This document shows, piece after piece, positions 1 through 10,284 of a stretch of 64,000 nt of DNA. Each line of letters begins with the position of its first letter. Position 1 is the first letter of the stretch. The translations under genes were made by a program, and so were the position numbers. Origin of the DNA: Paramesorhizobium sp049065735 (GTDB lineage: Bacteria; Pseudomonadota; Alphaproteobacteria; Rhizobiales; Rhizobiaceae); assembly GCF_049065735.1 (NCBI RefSeq), contig NZ_JBAKHD010000001.1, positions 248,001 to 312,000 on the forward strand, written 5' to 3'. A model generated the notes under the pieces. The model saw only the letters and a list, made by a program, of their open reading frames with translations, ran no database searches and was not told the origin of the DNA.

Positions 1-79
1 GCCAATCCAAATGAAGCACCACGAACTCGTCGCCCCGGAACCGGGAGCGGCGTTTTCATCATTTTAAGGGAATTGGCAC

Positions 80-1573
<1,494 letters not shown>

Positions 1574-1602
1574 GGGCTGGCGGCTCCGATAGAGCGGAAT
1601 AG

Positions 1603-2172
1603 GTGCATGACATGGCCCAAGATCTGCAAATTCTTATTATCATGGGCAGTGTCCGGAAGAACCGGCTTTGCCCAGACATTGCGAAATGGGTTGCGCTGAT
1701 CGGAGCGGAAATCATCCCCGAAGCGGCGATCGAGATTGTCGATCTGCGTGACTGGCCGCTTCCCATGGACGCGGAGCCTGGTGTTCCCGCCCATTCGGAC
1801 TATGTGTCCGATAGCACGAAAGCCTGGAGCGCAAAGGTCGCGGCAGCGAATGGATTCGTCTTCGTTACGCCGCAGTATAATTGGGGGTATCCCGCTGCCC
1901 TCAAGAACGCGATCGATCATCTTTACCGCGAATGGCGCGATAAGCCTGCGGTGATCGTGAGCTATGGCGGTCACGGCGGCGGAAAATGCGCGTCCCAGCT
2001 CCGCGAGGTTCTAAGCGGCCTCAAGATGCGCGTCGTACCGGAAATGCCCGGCCTCACTTTGGCGAAGTCGGTCATCGAGGCGAATCCCGGCCGTCTCGAC
2101 GCCGGCATCGCCTTTGCCGATCAGCGCCCCGTGATCGCACAGGCATTTCAAGCGCTTGCTGCATTAGCGTGA
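1603..2172 (+). CDS. NADPH-dependent FMN reductase family protein
   Basis: A flavodoxin-fold reductase of 189 residues. It carries the phosphate-binding motif GSVRKNRLCPDIAKW near residues 15-29, and the second FMN loop TPQYNWGYPAALKNAID followed by SYGGHGGG. These are the hallmarks of the NADPH-dependent FMN/quinone/azo reductase family (ArsH/YieF-like). An ATG at 1612 is an alternative start. It lies 29 bp after guaB on the same strand and may be read through from it. The physiological substrate cannot be told from the sequence. Confidence 0.85.
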   Translation: MHDMAQDLQILIIMGSVRKNRLCPDIAKWVALIGAEIIPEAAIEIVDLRDWPLPMDAEPGVPAHSDYVSDSTKAWSAKVAAANGFVFVTPQYNWGYPAALKNAIDHLYREWRDKPAVIVSYGGHGGGKCASQLREVLSGLKMRVVPEMPGLTLAKSVIEANPGRLDAGIAFADQRPVIAQAFQALAALA

Positions 2173-2220
2173 CCGTGACACTGACGTCGAAAAGTTTTGC
2201 GCCACGATAACGGAGGGTAC

Positions 2221-2252
2221 CTGGCAGGGCAGAGGAGGGCGGGTACTATCCT
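2221..2252. repeat. degenerate end of a palindromic intergenic repeat
   Basis: The stretch CTGGCAGGGCAGAGGAGG closely resembles one outer arm of the larger palindromic repeats at 12082-12238 and 27208-27386 (GGCAGGGCAGAGGGGGG). No opposing arm is visible here, so this looks like a worn solo end of that repeat family. Confidence 0.4.
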
Positions 2253-2302
2253 TCTACGTTTGGCTGTAAAGTGATATAACCACATCGGGGGAGAACCAAA
2301 CC

Positions 2303-2719
2303 ATGTCCCAAACCGCCATCTTCTGGCCGATGATCGTGCAGACGGCGCTGGTTTACGCCGTCTATGTCATCACTTCCATCCGCCGCACCAGCGCCGTCAA
2401 GACCGGCGTTGCGCGGGCAGGGGACTTCAAGCTGCCCTTCACCGAACCCGCCCCCAGCGCGACGGCGATCCGCAACCTGGCGAACCAGTTCGAGCTGCCG
2501 GTGTTGTTCTATGTGGTCTGCCTGTCGCTCTACGTCGTGAACGGCGCGACGCTCATTGCCGTGCTTTTAGCCTGGGCCTTTGTTATCAGCCGCATCCTGC
2601 ACACAGCCGTGCATGTCACCTCGAACGATCTGCGGCTGGGGCGGCCGCTGTTCATCGCCGGGTTTGTCATCAATGCGCTGTTGTGGATTTGGCTGGCGGT
2701 GTGGTTGCTGCGGGGGTAG
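2303..2719 (+). CDS. MAPEG family membrane protein
   Basis: A 138-residue integral membrane protein with about four hydrophobic segments (near residues 6-22, 52-80, 84-100 and 112-136). The pattern NLANQFELPVLFY followed by RILHTAVH matches the MAPEG (membrane-associated eicosanoid/glutathione metabolism) family as found in many Proteobacteria. Bacterial members are usually uncharacterised, so a glutathione-related role is only family inference. The ATG follows a strong GGGGGAGAA site about 10 bases upstream. Confidence 0.85.
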   Translation: MSQTAIFWPMIVQTALVYAVYVITSIRRTSAVKTGVARAGDFKLPFTEPAPSATAIRNLANQFELPVLFYVVCLSLYVVNGATLIAVLLAWAFVISRILHTAVHVTSNDLRLGRPLFIAGFVINALLWIWLAVWLLRG

Positions 2720-2743
2720 CCATAAGCGTCGGCGGGACAGCTC

Positions 2744-2897
2744 GCGCCCTTCCTTCCCCCTTGCGGGGAAGGTGCCCGCGTTAGCGGGCGGATGGGGGTG
2801 GTGACGTTGCGCTTGCTTCGAAGACCGTGGCGCAAACGTCACCACCCCCACCCGACCCCTACGGGGCCACCCTCCCCGCAAGGGGGAGGGAGGGCGC
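2744..2897. repeat. palindromic intergenic repeat, type B, full copy
   Basis: An imperfect palindrome about 154 bp long fills the gap between the convergent MAPEG and oxyR genes and reaches the oxyR stop codon. The left part contains the sub-hairpins CCCCCTTGCGGGG and CCCGCGTTAGCGGG, then GGATGGGGGTGGTGACG. The right part mirrors it with CGTCACCACCCCCACCC and CTCCCCGCAAGGGGGAG. A half copy lies at 5509-5573 and a third copy at 18556-18666. Such structure could act as a bidirectional transcription barrier or mRNA stabiliser. Confidence 0.75.
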
Positions 2898-3820
2898 TAC
2901 AACCCCGCCATCTCCTCCTCCCCCAACCGCAACACCCCCGCGCTCTCCCCGACACACCCCGCAAGCGCGCGAAAATCCGCCTGCCGCTCGCTCTGTCTTC
3001 GCCAGATGAGGCCGATCTCCCGTTTCGGCTCGCTCCCCGCAAAGGGCACCACCCGGATTTTCATCCGCGCGGCTTCCGCCCGCACGGCGATTTCGGGGAT
3101 GAGCGTCAGACCCATGCCATGGCTCACCATTTGCAGCAGCGTCGCCATGCTCGTGGCGCCATAGTTCACCAATTGCCGTTGACGGGTCGCCGAGCACACC
3201 GCCAGCGCCTGCTCGCGCAGGCAATGGCCTTCTTCCAATAGCAACAGCCGCTCCACCGCCACATTCTCCTGCGTCATGGGCGATGAAAGAATGTCATGGT
3301 CGTTTTCGGATGTGGCGATGAGAAACCGGTCGTGGAACACCGGCTCCACTGTCAGCCGGTCATCCTCGATCGGCAAGGCCGCCACGACGGCGTCGAGGTC
3401 CCCGGCGCGCAAATCCTCCAGCAGCTTGGAAGTGACGGCTTCCTTCAGCTCCATCTTTAGGGCCGGATAGCGCTCGCGCAGGAGCGGGATGAGCATCGGC
3501 ACCAGATAGGGCGCGATGGTGGGGATGATTCCGAGCCGGATGCGCCCCTGCAAGACACCGCCCCGCTGCGCCGCGATGTCCTCCAGCGCCTGGATTTCCA
3601 TGAGGATGCTGCGGATCCGGGGCAGGAGCCTCTCGCCCATGTCAGTCAGCATCACCGATTTGCGCGTCCGCTCGAAGAGCTGGCTGCCCACGATCTCCTC
3701 CATTTCGGCGATCTGCGCAGAGAGCGCGGGCTGTGAGACATGCGCCAGTTCCGCCGCCTTGCGGAAATGCAATGTGGTTGCCAGCGCCTCGAAATAGCGC
3801 ATTTGCCTGATGGTGAACAT
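2897..3820 (-). CDS. oxyR: hydrogen peroxide-inducible LysR regulator OxyR
   Basis: A 307-residue LysR-type regulator: N-terminal winged HTH (residues 1-60, with FRKAAELAHVSQPALSAQI) and a C-terminal sensing domain. The peroxide-sensing pair is present as GHC200-LREQALAV-C209, matching Cys199/Cys208 of E. coli OxyR. This separates it from ordinary LysR proteins. It is transcribed divergently from the catalase gene, which is the classical OxyR target arrangement. A candidate OxyR site abuts its start codon. It therefore very probably controls katA and itself. Confidence 0.93.
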   Translation of the reverse strand: MFTIRQMRYFEALATTLHFRKAAELAHVSQPALSAQIAEMEEIVGSQLFERTRKSVMLTDMGERLLPRIRSILMEIQALEDIAAQRGGVLQGRIRLGIIPTIAPYLVPMLIPLLRERYPALKMELKEAVTSKLLEDLRAGDLDAVVAALPIEDDRLTVEPVFHDRFLIATSENDHDILSSPMTQENVAVERLLLLEEGHCLREQALAVCSATRQRQLVNYGATSMATLLQMVSHGMGLTLIPEIAVRAEAARMKIRVVPFAGSEPKREIGLIWRRQSERQADFRALAGCVGESAGVLRLGEEEMAGL

Positions 3821-3837
3821 GATAGGATTTGCTTATC
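3821..3837. promoter_or_regulatory. candidate OxyR binding half-site
   Basis: GATAGGATTTGCTTATC directly abuts the oxyR start codon, in the 188-bp divergent oxyR-katA region. It fits the ATAG-N7-(C/T)TAT form of one OxyR dimer site and the LysR T-N11-A rule. A second half at the expected helical spacing is not clear. The rest of the intergenic DNA (3838-3990) is AT-rich and should hold both promoters. Confidence 0.4.
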
Positions 3838-4008
3838 AGAAATCACATCAAATTCAATTGGAAGTTATAATTAGAATAATTCCATATTGGCGGCACAAAG
3901 CAGGGTTACGCAAACGGGACGCCGGTTCTGGTGAAATCCTGCCCAACCAGAACGGGCTGGCAGTTTGCCGGCCCGGCCAATCACTTTCATGGAACAGAGG
4001 AGCATTTC

Positions 4009-5505
4009 ATGGCTGACCGTCCGACATTGACCACGACCGCAGGCGCGCCTGTTGCCGACAACCAGAATTCGCTGACCGCGGGCGAGCGCGGCCCGGTGCT
4101 GCTGCAGGACTATCAGCTGATCGAAAAGCTTGCCCACCAGAACCGCGAGCGCATCCCCGAGCGCGTCGTCCACGCCAAGGGTTGGGGCGCTTACGGTACG
4201 CTCAAGATCACTGGCGATATCTCGGCCTACACCCGCGCCAAGGCGCTGCAGCCGGGTGCGGAAACGCCGCTGCTCCTGCGCTTTTCCACCGTCGCGGGCG
4301 AGCTTGGCGCGGCCGATGCCGAGCGCGACGTGCGCGGCTTCGCGGTCAAGTTCTACACCGAGGAAGGCAATTGGGATCTGGTCGGCAACAACACGCCGGT
4401 CTTTTTCGTGCGTGACCCGCTGAAATTCCCCGATTTCATTCACACCCAGAAGCGCCACCCGAAGACCAATCTGCGCTCCGCCACGGCGATGTGGGATTTC
4501 TGGTCGCTCTCGCCCGAAAGCTTGCACCAGATCACCATCCTGATGTCCGACCGCGGCCTGCCGGCCGCGCCCATGTTCATGAACGGCTATGGCTCGCACA
4601 CCTATTCCTTCTGGAACGATGCGGGCGAGCGCTTCTGGGTAAAATTCCATTTCAAGACGCTGCAAGGCCACAAGACCTACACCAATGAGGAAGCCGAGCA
4701 GGTCATCGGCAAGACCCGCGAGAGCTATCAGGAAGAGCTTTTCGGCGCCATCGAGCGCGGCGAATTTCCGAAATGGAAGGTTCAGGTGCAGATCATGCCC
4801 GAACTCGACGCCGAAAAGACGCCCTACAACCCCTTCGACCTGACCAAGGTCTGGCCCCATGCCGATTACCCGCCGGTCGATATCGGCGTGCTGGAATTGA
4901 ACCGCAATCCAGAGAACTATTTCGCCGAAATCGAGCAGGCCGCATTCTCCCCGTCGAACATCGTGCCGGGCATCGGCTTTTCGCCCGACAAGATGCTGCA
5001 GGCGCGCATCTTCTCCTATGCCGACGCCCACCGCTATCGCCTCGGCACCCATTACGAGGCGCTGCCCGTCAACGCGCCGCGCTGCCCGGTGCATCATTAT
5101 CATAAGGACGGCCAGATGAATTTCTTCGGCCAGAAGACCGGCAGCCGGGATGCCTATTACGAGCCGAACTCCTTCTCGGGCGCGGCTGAAAAGCCCTCCG
5201 TCAAGGAGCCGCCGCTCAGGATTTCCGGCGACGCCGACCGCTACAACCACCGCCTCGGCAATGACGATTACTCGCAGCCGCGCGCGCTGTTCAACCTGTT
5301 CGATGCAGGGCAAAAGGCGCGCCTCTTCTCCAATATCGCCGCCGCGATGAAGGGCGTGCCCGGCCATATCATCGAACGCCAGCTCGCTCATTTCCATCTG
5401 GTGCATCCGGATTATGAGGCTGGCGTCCGCGCGGCGCTGAAGGAAGCGCATGGCTACGAGGCCACCGCCATCTCCAACGAGGAAAAGTCGGTCGCGGCGG
5501 AATAG
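4009..5505 (+). CDS. katA: monofunctional heme catalase, clade 3 type
   Basis: Degrades hydrogen peroxide to water and oxygen in the cytoplasm or periplasm. The 498-residue size fits the small-subunit catalases. Visible catalytic features: distal His55 in RVVHAKGWGAYG, the distal asparagine pair at 127-128 in VGNNTPVFFVRDP, and the proximal heme tyrosine Tyr337 in RIFSYADAHRYR. The ATG at 4009 was chosen because GAGG at 3997-4000 sits eight bases upstream and the protein then begins MADRPTLTT as in homologues; the reading frame itself stays open further upstream. Regulation by the divergent oxyR is expected. Confidence 0.97.
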   Translation: MADRPTLTTTAGAPVADNQNSLTAGERGPVLLQDYQLIEKLAHQNRERIPERVVHAKGWGAYGTLKITGDISAYTRAKALQPGAETPLLLRFSTVAGELGAADAERDVRGFAVKFYTEEGNWDLVGNNTPVFFVRDPLKFPDFIHTQKRHPKTNLRSATAMWDFWSLSPESLHQITILMSDRGLPAAPMFMNGYGSHTYSFWNDAGERFWVKFHFKTLQGHKTYTNEEAEQVIGKTRESYQEELFGAIERGEFPKWKVQVQIMPELDAEKTPYNPFDLTKVWPHADYPPVDIGVLELNRNPENYFAEIEQAAFSPSNIVPGIGFSPDKMLQARIFSYADAHRYRLGTHYEALPVNAPRCPVHHYHKDGQMNFFGQKTGSRDAYYEPNSFSGAAEKPSVKEPPLRISGDADRYNHRLGNDDYSQPRALFNLFDAGQKARLFSNIAAAMKGVPGHIIERQLAHFHLVHPDYEAGVRAALKEAHGYEATAISNEEKSVAAE

Positions 5506-5508
5506 CTC

Positions 5509-5573
5509 CGCCCTCCTTCCCCCTTGCGGGGAAGGTGTCCGCGTTAGCGGGCGGATGGGGGTGGTGACGCAGC
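5509..5573. repeat. palindromic intergenic repeat, type B, half copy
   Basis: This is nearly the same sequence as the left arm of the repeat at 2744-2897, including CCCCCTTGCGGGG, GCGTTAGCGGGCGG and ATGGGGGTGGTGACG. It starts a few bases after the katA stop codon. The matching right arm is absent, so it is a half element, either truncated or never completed. Confidence 0.65.
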
Positions 5574-5604
5574 GCGCTGGCGCTTCAATTTCATATGCAA
5601 GATC

Positions 5605-5634
5605 AAAGCCGGGGCAAAACCCCGGCTTTCTTTT
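5605..5634 (+). terminator. intrinsic terminator after katA
   Basis: A perfect 10-bp stem AAAGCCGGGG / CCCCGGCTTT with the five-base loop CAAAA is followed by CTTTT. It lies between katA and rsmB and should end the katA transcript. Confidence 0.85.
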
Positions 5635-5685
5635 ATGCGCCGGGGAGGGTATGCGAAACCTATAGACCATAACAAAGGAAACAAC

Positions 5686-6975
5686 ATGCGGCTGGGCGGG
5701 CGCCTGCAGGCGGCGATTGAAATTCTTGACGATATCGAGACGCGGAAGCGGCCGGCTTCCGACGCGCTGAAGGATTGGGGCCTCTCGCACCGCTTTGCCG
5801 GGGCGGGCGACCGTGCGGTCATCGGCAATATCGTCTATGACGCGCTGCGCAGGAAATCGTCCATCGCCTGGCGCATGGACAGCGCCGAGGCGCGCGACAT
5901 CGCCTATGGCGCGCTCCTGTCCGATGCCGAGATGAGCCTTGAAGCCATCGGCGCCGAGCTCGAGGACGACAAATTCGCCCCCGCGCCGCTGGATGAATCG
6001 CGCCTCGCCGCCTGGGAGGCCCGCGATCTCGCCGCCGCGCCCGGCCATATCCGCGCCGATGTGCCCGAATGGTGCGCCGAGCATTTGCAGGCGCTGTTCG
6101 GCGATGACTGGGTGAGGGAAGGGGCTGCGCTGGCTGGCCGCCCGCCGGTGGATCTGCGCGTCAACACGTTGAAGGCGAGCCGCGACAAGGTGCTGAAGGA
6201 GCTGGCGCGGGCCGGAGCCGAGGCCGCGCCGCTTCTTTCCGGCGCTGTCCGCATCCCGCCCTTGCGCGCGCTCGGTCGTCACCCCAACGTGCAGGCCGAG
6301 CCCGCCTTCCAGAAGGGCTGGTTCGAGGTGCAGGATCTGGGTTCGCAGATCGCCGCCCTTGTCGCGGGCGCTGAACCGGGCCGGCAGGTGCTCGATTATT
6401 GCGCCGGCGCGGGCGGCAAGACGCTGGCACTTGCGGCCATGATGGGAAACAAAGGCCAGATCCATGCCTTCGACGCCGAGAAGCCGCGCCTTGCGCCGAT
6501 CTTCGACCGGCTGAAACGCGCCGGCGTCCGCAACGCGCAGGTCCATGCCGTCAAGGAAGACCTGGCGCCGCTGGAAGGCCAGATGGACATCGTGCTGACC
6601 GACGCGCCCTGCACCGGCTCCGGCACCTGGCGGCGCCGCCCCGATGCGAAGTGGCGGCTCTCGCCGCAACAGCTGGAACGGCGCGAGGCGGAGCAGCGCG
6701 AAGTGCTTGATGCGGCGAAGCGCTATGTGAAGCCCGGCGGACGTCTCGTTTACGTCACCTGTTCGCTGTTTTCGTCCGAGAATAACCGCCAGATCGAGGC
6801 ATTCCTGCATCAAAACCCTGGCTATACCGAGATCGACGCGGCAAGACTGTGGCATTCCGCCGTACCCGAGGCAGGGGAAGCCATGCCCGTCTTTCCCGAT
6901 CACGGCATGGTGCTCTCGCCGGAGCGGACGTTTTCGGACGGGTTTTACATCAGCGTGTTGCAAAGGGTAGGGTAG
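5686..6975 (+). CDS. rsmB: 16S rRNA (cytosine(967)-C(5))-methyltransferase RsmB family
   Basis: A SAM-dependent RNA m5C methyltransferase of 429 residues with an N-terminal NusB-like region and a C-terminal Rossmann catalytic domain. SAM-binding motif I is DYCAGAGGKT (237-246). Motif IV is DAPCTGSGTW with Cys309, and motif VI is VTCSLFSSENN with Cys359; these two cysteines are the release and nucleophile residues known for RsmB enzymes. The ATG at 5686 follows AAAGGA at 5674-5679, and the product then starts MRLGGRLQAAIEIL. Alphaproteobacterial members can modify a different cytosine, so the exact target is inferred. Confidence 0.9.
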   Translation: MRLGGRLQAAIEILDDIETRKRPASDALKDWGLSHRFAGAGDRAVIGNIVYDALRRKSSIAWRMDSAEARDIAYGALLSDAEMSLEAIGAELEDDKFAPAPLDESRLAAWEARDLAAAPGHIRADVPEWCAEHLQALFGDDWVREGAALAGRPPVDLRVNTLKASRDKVLKELARAGAEAAPLLSGAVRIPPLRALGRHPNVQAEPAFQKGWFEVQDLGSQIAALVAGAEPGRQVLDYCAGAGGKTLALAAMMGNKGQIHAFDAEKPRLAPIFDRLKRAGVRNAQVHAVKEDLAPLEGQMDIVLTDAPCTGSGTWRRRPDAKWRLSPQQLERREAEQREVLDAAKRYVKPGGRLVYVTCSLFSSENNRQIEAFLHQNPGYTEIDAARLWHSAVPEAGEAMPVFPDHGMVLSPERTFSDGFYISVLQRVG

Positions 6976-7015
6976 GGTTTTGTGGGATAAATTTCATCAC
7001 ACGAGGGGGTCCGAA

Positions 7016-7675
7016 ATGACCGCACCCATCACATCAATCGCCGGCAAGAACATCCTCTTCGTCATGGCGGCGGAGCCGGAATATGGTCCGCATCTGCGCA
7101 AGCTGTTTCAGCCGCTGATGACAGGCATCGGCCCGGTGGAGGCCGCCGTCGTGCTGTCATCAGCCCTCACAACACTCGCCGCAGCAAACAGCCTGCCCGA
7201 TCTCGTCGTCTCGCTCGGTTCCGCGGGGTCGCGCTCCCTCGAGCAGGCCGAGGTGTATCAGGCGACATCCGTCTCCTACCGCGACATGGACGCTTCACCT
7301 TTGGGCTTCGAGAAAGGCCGGACGCCGCTCCTCGATCTTCCCGCCACCGTACCGCTGCCCTATCGCATCCCCGGCATTAAGCAAGCCACGCTCTCCACCG
7401 GCGCGAACGTCGTTTCCGGCGCGGCCTATGACGCCATCGACACCGGCATGGTCGACATGGAAACCTTCGCAGCCTTACGCGCCTGCCAGCGCTTCGACAT
7501 ACCCCTCATCGGCCTGCGCGGCATTTCCGACGGCGCCACCGAACTGCACCACATCGATGACTGGACGGAATATCTCGGCATCATCGATGAGAAGCTGGCG
7601 CTCGCCGTGGGCCGGCTGGAAGCGGCGCTGGCAAATGGCCTGCTCAGCCCTGTTGAAGAAGGGCTCGCCTCCTGA
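7016..7675 (+). CDS. mtnN: 5'-methylthioadenosine/S-adenosylhomocysteine nucleosidase
   Basis: A PNP/UDP-phosphorylase-fold hydrolase of 219 residues that cleaves adenine from methylthioadenosine and S-adenosylhomocysteine in the methionine salvage and SAM detoxification routes. Diagnostic stretches are MTGIGPVEAA, VDMETFA (ribose-binding Met-Glu near the middle), and GISDGATELHHIDDW carrying the catalytic aspartate. The ATG at 7016 has CGAGGGGG at 7002-7009 as ribosome-binding site. It sits between rsmB and guaA on the same strand with short gaps. Confidence 0.85.
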   Translation: MTAPITSIAGKNILFVMAAEPEYGPHLRKLFQPLMTGIGPVEAAVVLSSALTTLAAANSLPDLVVSLGSAGSRSLEQAEVYQATSVSYRDMDASPLGFEKGRTPLLDLPATVPLPYRIPGIKQATLSTGANVVSGAAYDAIDTGMVDMETFAALRACQRFDIPLIGLRGISDGATELHHIDDWTEYLGIIDEKLALAVGRLEAALANGLLSPVEEGLAS

Positions 7676-7740
7676 CATCCCCTGTCAGCAAGGCCCGTTT
7701 GACCATTGCATTGGCCGCGCTTTTTCTCTAGACGCTGCGC

Positions 7741-9303
7741 ATGAGCACCACAGCACACCCCGACACCGTCCTCATCATCGATTTCGGCAGCCAGGTCACG
7801 CAGCTAATCGCCCGCCGTGTCCGCGAAGCCGGCGTCTATTCCGAGATCGTCCCTTTCCAGTCCGCCGAGGAAGGCTTCCACCGCATCAAGCCGAAGGCGG
7901 TGATCCTCTCCGGCGGCCCTGCCTCCACCACCGAGATGGGCAGCCCGCGCGCGCCGCAGATCGTCTTTGAGGCGGGCATCCCCGTGCTCGGCATCTGCTA
8001 TGGTGAACAGACCATGTGCGCTCAGCTTGGCGGCAAGGTCGAGGGCGGCCATCATCGCGAGTTCGGACGCGCCTTCCTCGATATCGAGGCCGACAGCCCG
8101 CTGTTCGAGGGCGTATGGGCCAAGGGCACCCGCCATCAGGTCTGGATGAGCCATGGTGACCGGGTAACGGCGCTGCCCGAAGGCTTCAGCGTCATCGGCA
8201 CCTCCACCGGCGCACCCTTCGCCGCCATCGCCGATGAGAAGCGCAAATTCTACGCCGTGCAGTTCCACCCGGAAGTCGTCCACACCCCCGACGGCGCGAA
8301 GCTCCTGCAAAATTTCGTCCACAACATCGCCGGCATCAAGGGCGACTGGACCATGGCGGCCTATCGCGAGCAGGCCATCGCGGCGATCCGTGAACAGGTC
8401 GGCAAGGGCCGGGTCATTTGCGGGCTTTCGGGCGGCGTCGATTCCTCCGTCGCCGCCGTGCTCATCCATGAGGCCATCGGCGACCAGCTCACCTGCATTT
8501 TCGTAGACCACGGCCTGATGCGCAAGAACGAGGCGCAGGAAGTGGTCGCCATGTTCCGCGAGCATTACAACATCCCGCTGGTGCATGTGGATGCCTCCGA
8601 CCTCTTCATCGGCGCGCTGGAAGGCGAAACCGACCCGGAGAAAAAGCGCAAGACAATCGGCCGCCTGTTCATCGAAGTGTTCGAGGCGGAAGCCAAGAAG
8701 ATCGGCGGCGCGGATTTTCTCGCCCAAGGCACGCTCTATCCTGATGTAATCGAATCCGTCTCCTTTACCGGCGGCCCCTCGGTGACGATCAAGTCGCACC
8801 ACAATGTCGGCGGCCTGCCCGAGCGCATGAATATGAAGCTGGTCGAGCCCTTGCGCGAGCTCTTCAAGGACGAAGTGCGCGTGCTCGGCAAGGAACTCGG
8901 CCTCCCCGACCATTTCATCGGCCGCCACCCGTTCCCCGGCCCCGGCCTCGCCATCCGCTGCCCCGGCGGCATCACCCGCGAGAAGCTGGAAATCCTGCGC
9001 AATGCCGATGCGGTCTATCTCGACGAGATCCGCAAGGCCGGTCTCTACGACGTGATCTGGCAGGCCTTCGCCGTGCTGCTTCCGGTCCAGACCGTGGGCG
9101 TGATGGGCGACGGCCGTACCTATGAATATGTCTGCGCCCTGCGCGCGGTCACGTCAGTCGATGGCATGACGGCGGATTTCTACCATTTCGACATGGAATT
9201 CCTCGCCAGCACTGCCACCCGCATCATCAACGAAGTCAAGGGCATCAACCGCGTCGTCTACGATGTGACCTCGAAGCCGCCAGGGACGATTGAGTGGGAG
9301 TGA
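7741..9303 (+). CDS. guaA: GMP synthase (glutamine-hydrolysing)
   Basis: Converts XMP to GMP using ATP and glutamine ammonia; 520 residues, the normal length. The N-terminal class I glutamine amidotransferase domain has the nucleophile Cys86 in GICYGEQ and the His/Glu pair in QFHPEVVHT. The ATP pyrophosphatase domain begins with the PP-loop SGGVDSS (230-236). The C-terminal dimerisation domain ends in the conserved KPPGTIEWE. Convergent with the LLM oxidoreductase gene 15 bp away. Confidence 0.98.
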   Translation: MSTTAHPDTVLIIDFGSQVTQLIARRVREAGVYSEIVPFQSAEEGFHRIKPKAVILSGGPASTTEMGSPRAPQIVFEAGIPVLGICYGEQTMCAQLGGKVEGGHHREFGRAFLDIEADSPLFEGVWAKGTRHQVWMSHGDRVTALPEGFSVIGTSTGAPFAAIADEKRKFYAVQFHPEVVHTPDGAKLLQNFVHNIAGIKGDWTMAAYREQAIAAIREQVGKGRVICGLSGGVDSSVAAVLIHEAIGDQLTCIFVDHGLMRKNEAQEVVAMFREHYNIPLVHVDASDLFIGALEGETDPEKKRKTIGRLFIEVFEAEAKKIGGADFLAQGTLYPDVIESVSFTGGPSVTIKSHHNVGGLPERMNMKLVEPLRELFKDEVRVLGKELGLPDHFIGRHPFPGPGLAIRCPGGITREKLEILRNADAVYLDEIRKAGLYDVIWQAFAVLLPVQTVGVMGDGRTYEYVCALRAVTSVDGMTADFYHFDMEFLASTATRIINEVKGINRVVYDVTSKPPGTIEWE

Positions 9304-9318
9304 TATCCCGAGGCGGCT

Positions 9319-10284
9319 TTACCTCAGCTTCGGCAAAACCTCCCTCCCAAAAACCTCGATAAACTCCGCCTGGTTCCTCCCCACATTGTGCAGGTAGATC
9401 TCGTTAAATCCCAGCGCGGCGTAGGCGGCGATCATCTCGGCGTGTTGGTCTGGGTCGGCGGATATCTGGACGTGGTTCTCCAGCTCCGTGATCTCGACAT
9501 CGGCAGAAAGGCGGTCGAAATCCTCGGTGAGCCGGGTATTCTCCGCCGTTTCCGCATTGATGGCGTTGCTCTTCCATTGGTGGAACGCGTGGAGGCGGGC
9601 CTCGTCCTGTGTCGCGCCGTAGGAGAGGTGGAGTTGCAGGAAGCGCGGCTTGCCGGCCCCGCCGCCCTCGTCGAAAGCGCTCAAGATATCGTGGAGGCTC
9701 GAAGGGGACTGGTTAACGGTTATGAGGCCGTCCGCCCAGCCTCCGGCCCAGCGGGCAGTCTCGGCGGATAGCACCCCGGCGATAATTGCGGGCGGTTTGG
9801 GTGGCAGGGTGAAGAGCCGCGCCGCATCGACCGGGATGGCCGTTTCCTCAGTTACGGTTTCCCCCTTCCACAGGCGGCGCAGGATGGAAACGGCCGCGAC
9901 GAGCCGCTCGTTGCGCTCCTCCTTCCCCGGCCAGCCCTGACCGACCACATGCTCGTTGAGCCTCTCCCCGCTGCCGACCGCAAGCCAGGGAAACCGCGTA
10001 GGGAAGAGGTCGCATACCGTCGCCGCCGCCTGCGCGGTGATGGCCGGATGATAGCGCCAGCCGCAGGGTACGGTGATGAGCCCGAACGGGATGGCCTTTG
10101 TCGCCTGCATCGCGGCCCCGAGCCAGCCCCAGGCAAAGCCGGATTGGCCCTGGGCCTCGCTCCACGGCGCGAAATGGTCCGAGGACATGACGGCGCCGAA
10201 GCCGTTCGCCTCGGCAAGCCCTGCATAATGCACGAGCTCTCGCGGTGTGAATTGCTCGTGGGAGGCGTGATAGCCGACGATCAT
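9319..10284 (-). CDS. LLM-class FMN-dependent oxidoreductase (TIGR03885-like)
   Basis: A bacterial luciferase-like monooxygenase fold protein of 321 residues starting MIVGYHASHEQFTP. It contains the family patterns MSSDHFAPW, GFAWGWLGAAMQAT and AVGSGERLNEHVVGQGWP. It resembles the LLM subgroup annotated as probable non-F420 flavin oxidoreductase that tends to accompany alpha-amylase family genes. The start codon overlaps the stop of the upstream glycoside hydrolase gene in an ATGA (10281-10284), so the two are translationally coupled. The substrate is unknown; the coupling suggests a link to the sugar made or consumed by the hydrolase. Confidence 0.8.
   Translation of the reverse strand: MIVGYHASHEQFTPRELVHYAGLAEANGFGAVMSSDHFAPWSEAQGQSGFAWGWLGAAMQATKAIPFGLITVPCGWRYHPAITAQAAATVCDLFPTRFPWLAVGSGERLNEHVVGQGWPGKEERNERLVAAVSILRRLWKGETVTEETAIPVDAARLFTLPPKPPAIIAGVLSAETARWAGGWADGLITVNQSPSSLHDILSAFDEGGGAGKPRFLQLHLSYGATQDEARLHAFHQWKSNAINAETAENTRLTEDFDRLSADVEITELENHVQISADPDQHAEMIAAYAALGFNEIYLHNVGRNQAEFIEVFGREVLPKLR

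Noticed and set aside
3871..6963. A 1030-codon open frame on the minus strand across the katA-rsmB region
   Set aside because: It is antisense to two well-supported enzymes with complete catalytic motifs and crosses a repeat and a terminator. Long antisense frames are common in GC-rich codon-biased DNA. The translation shows no recognisable domain.
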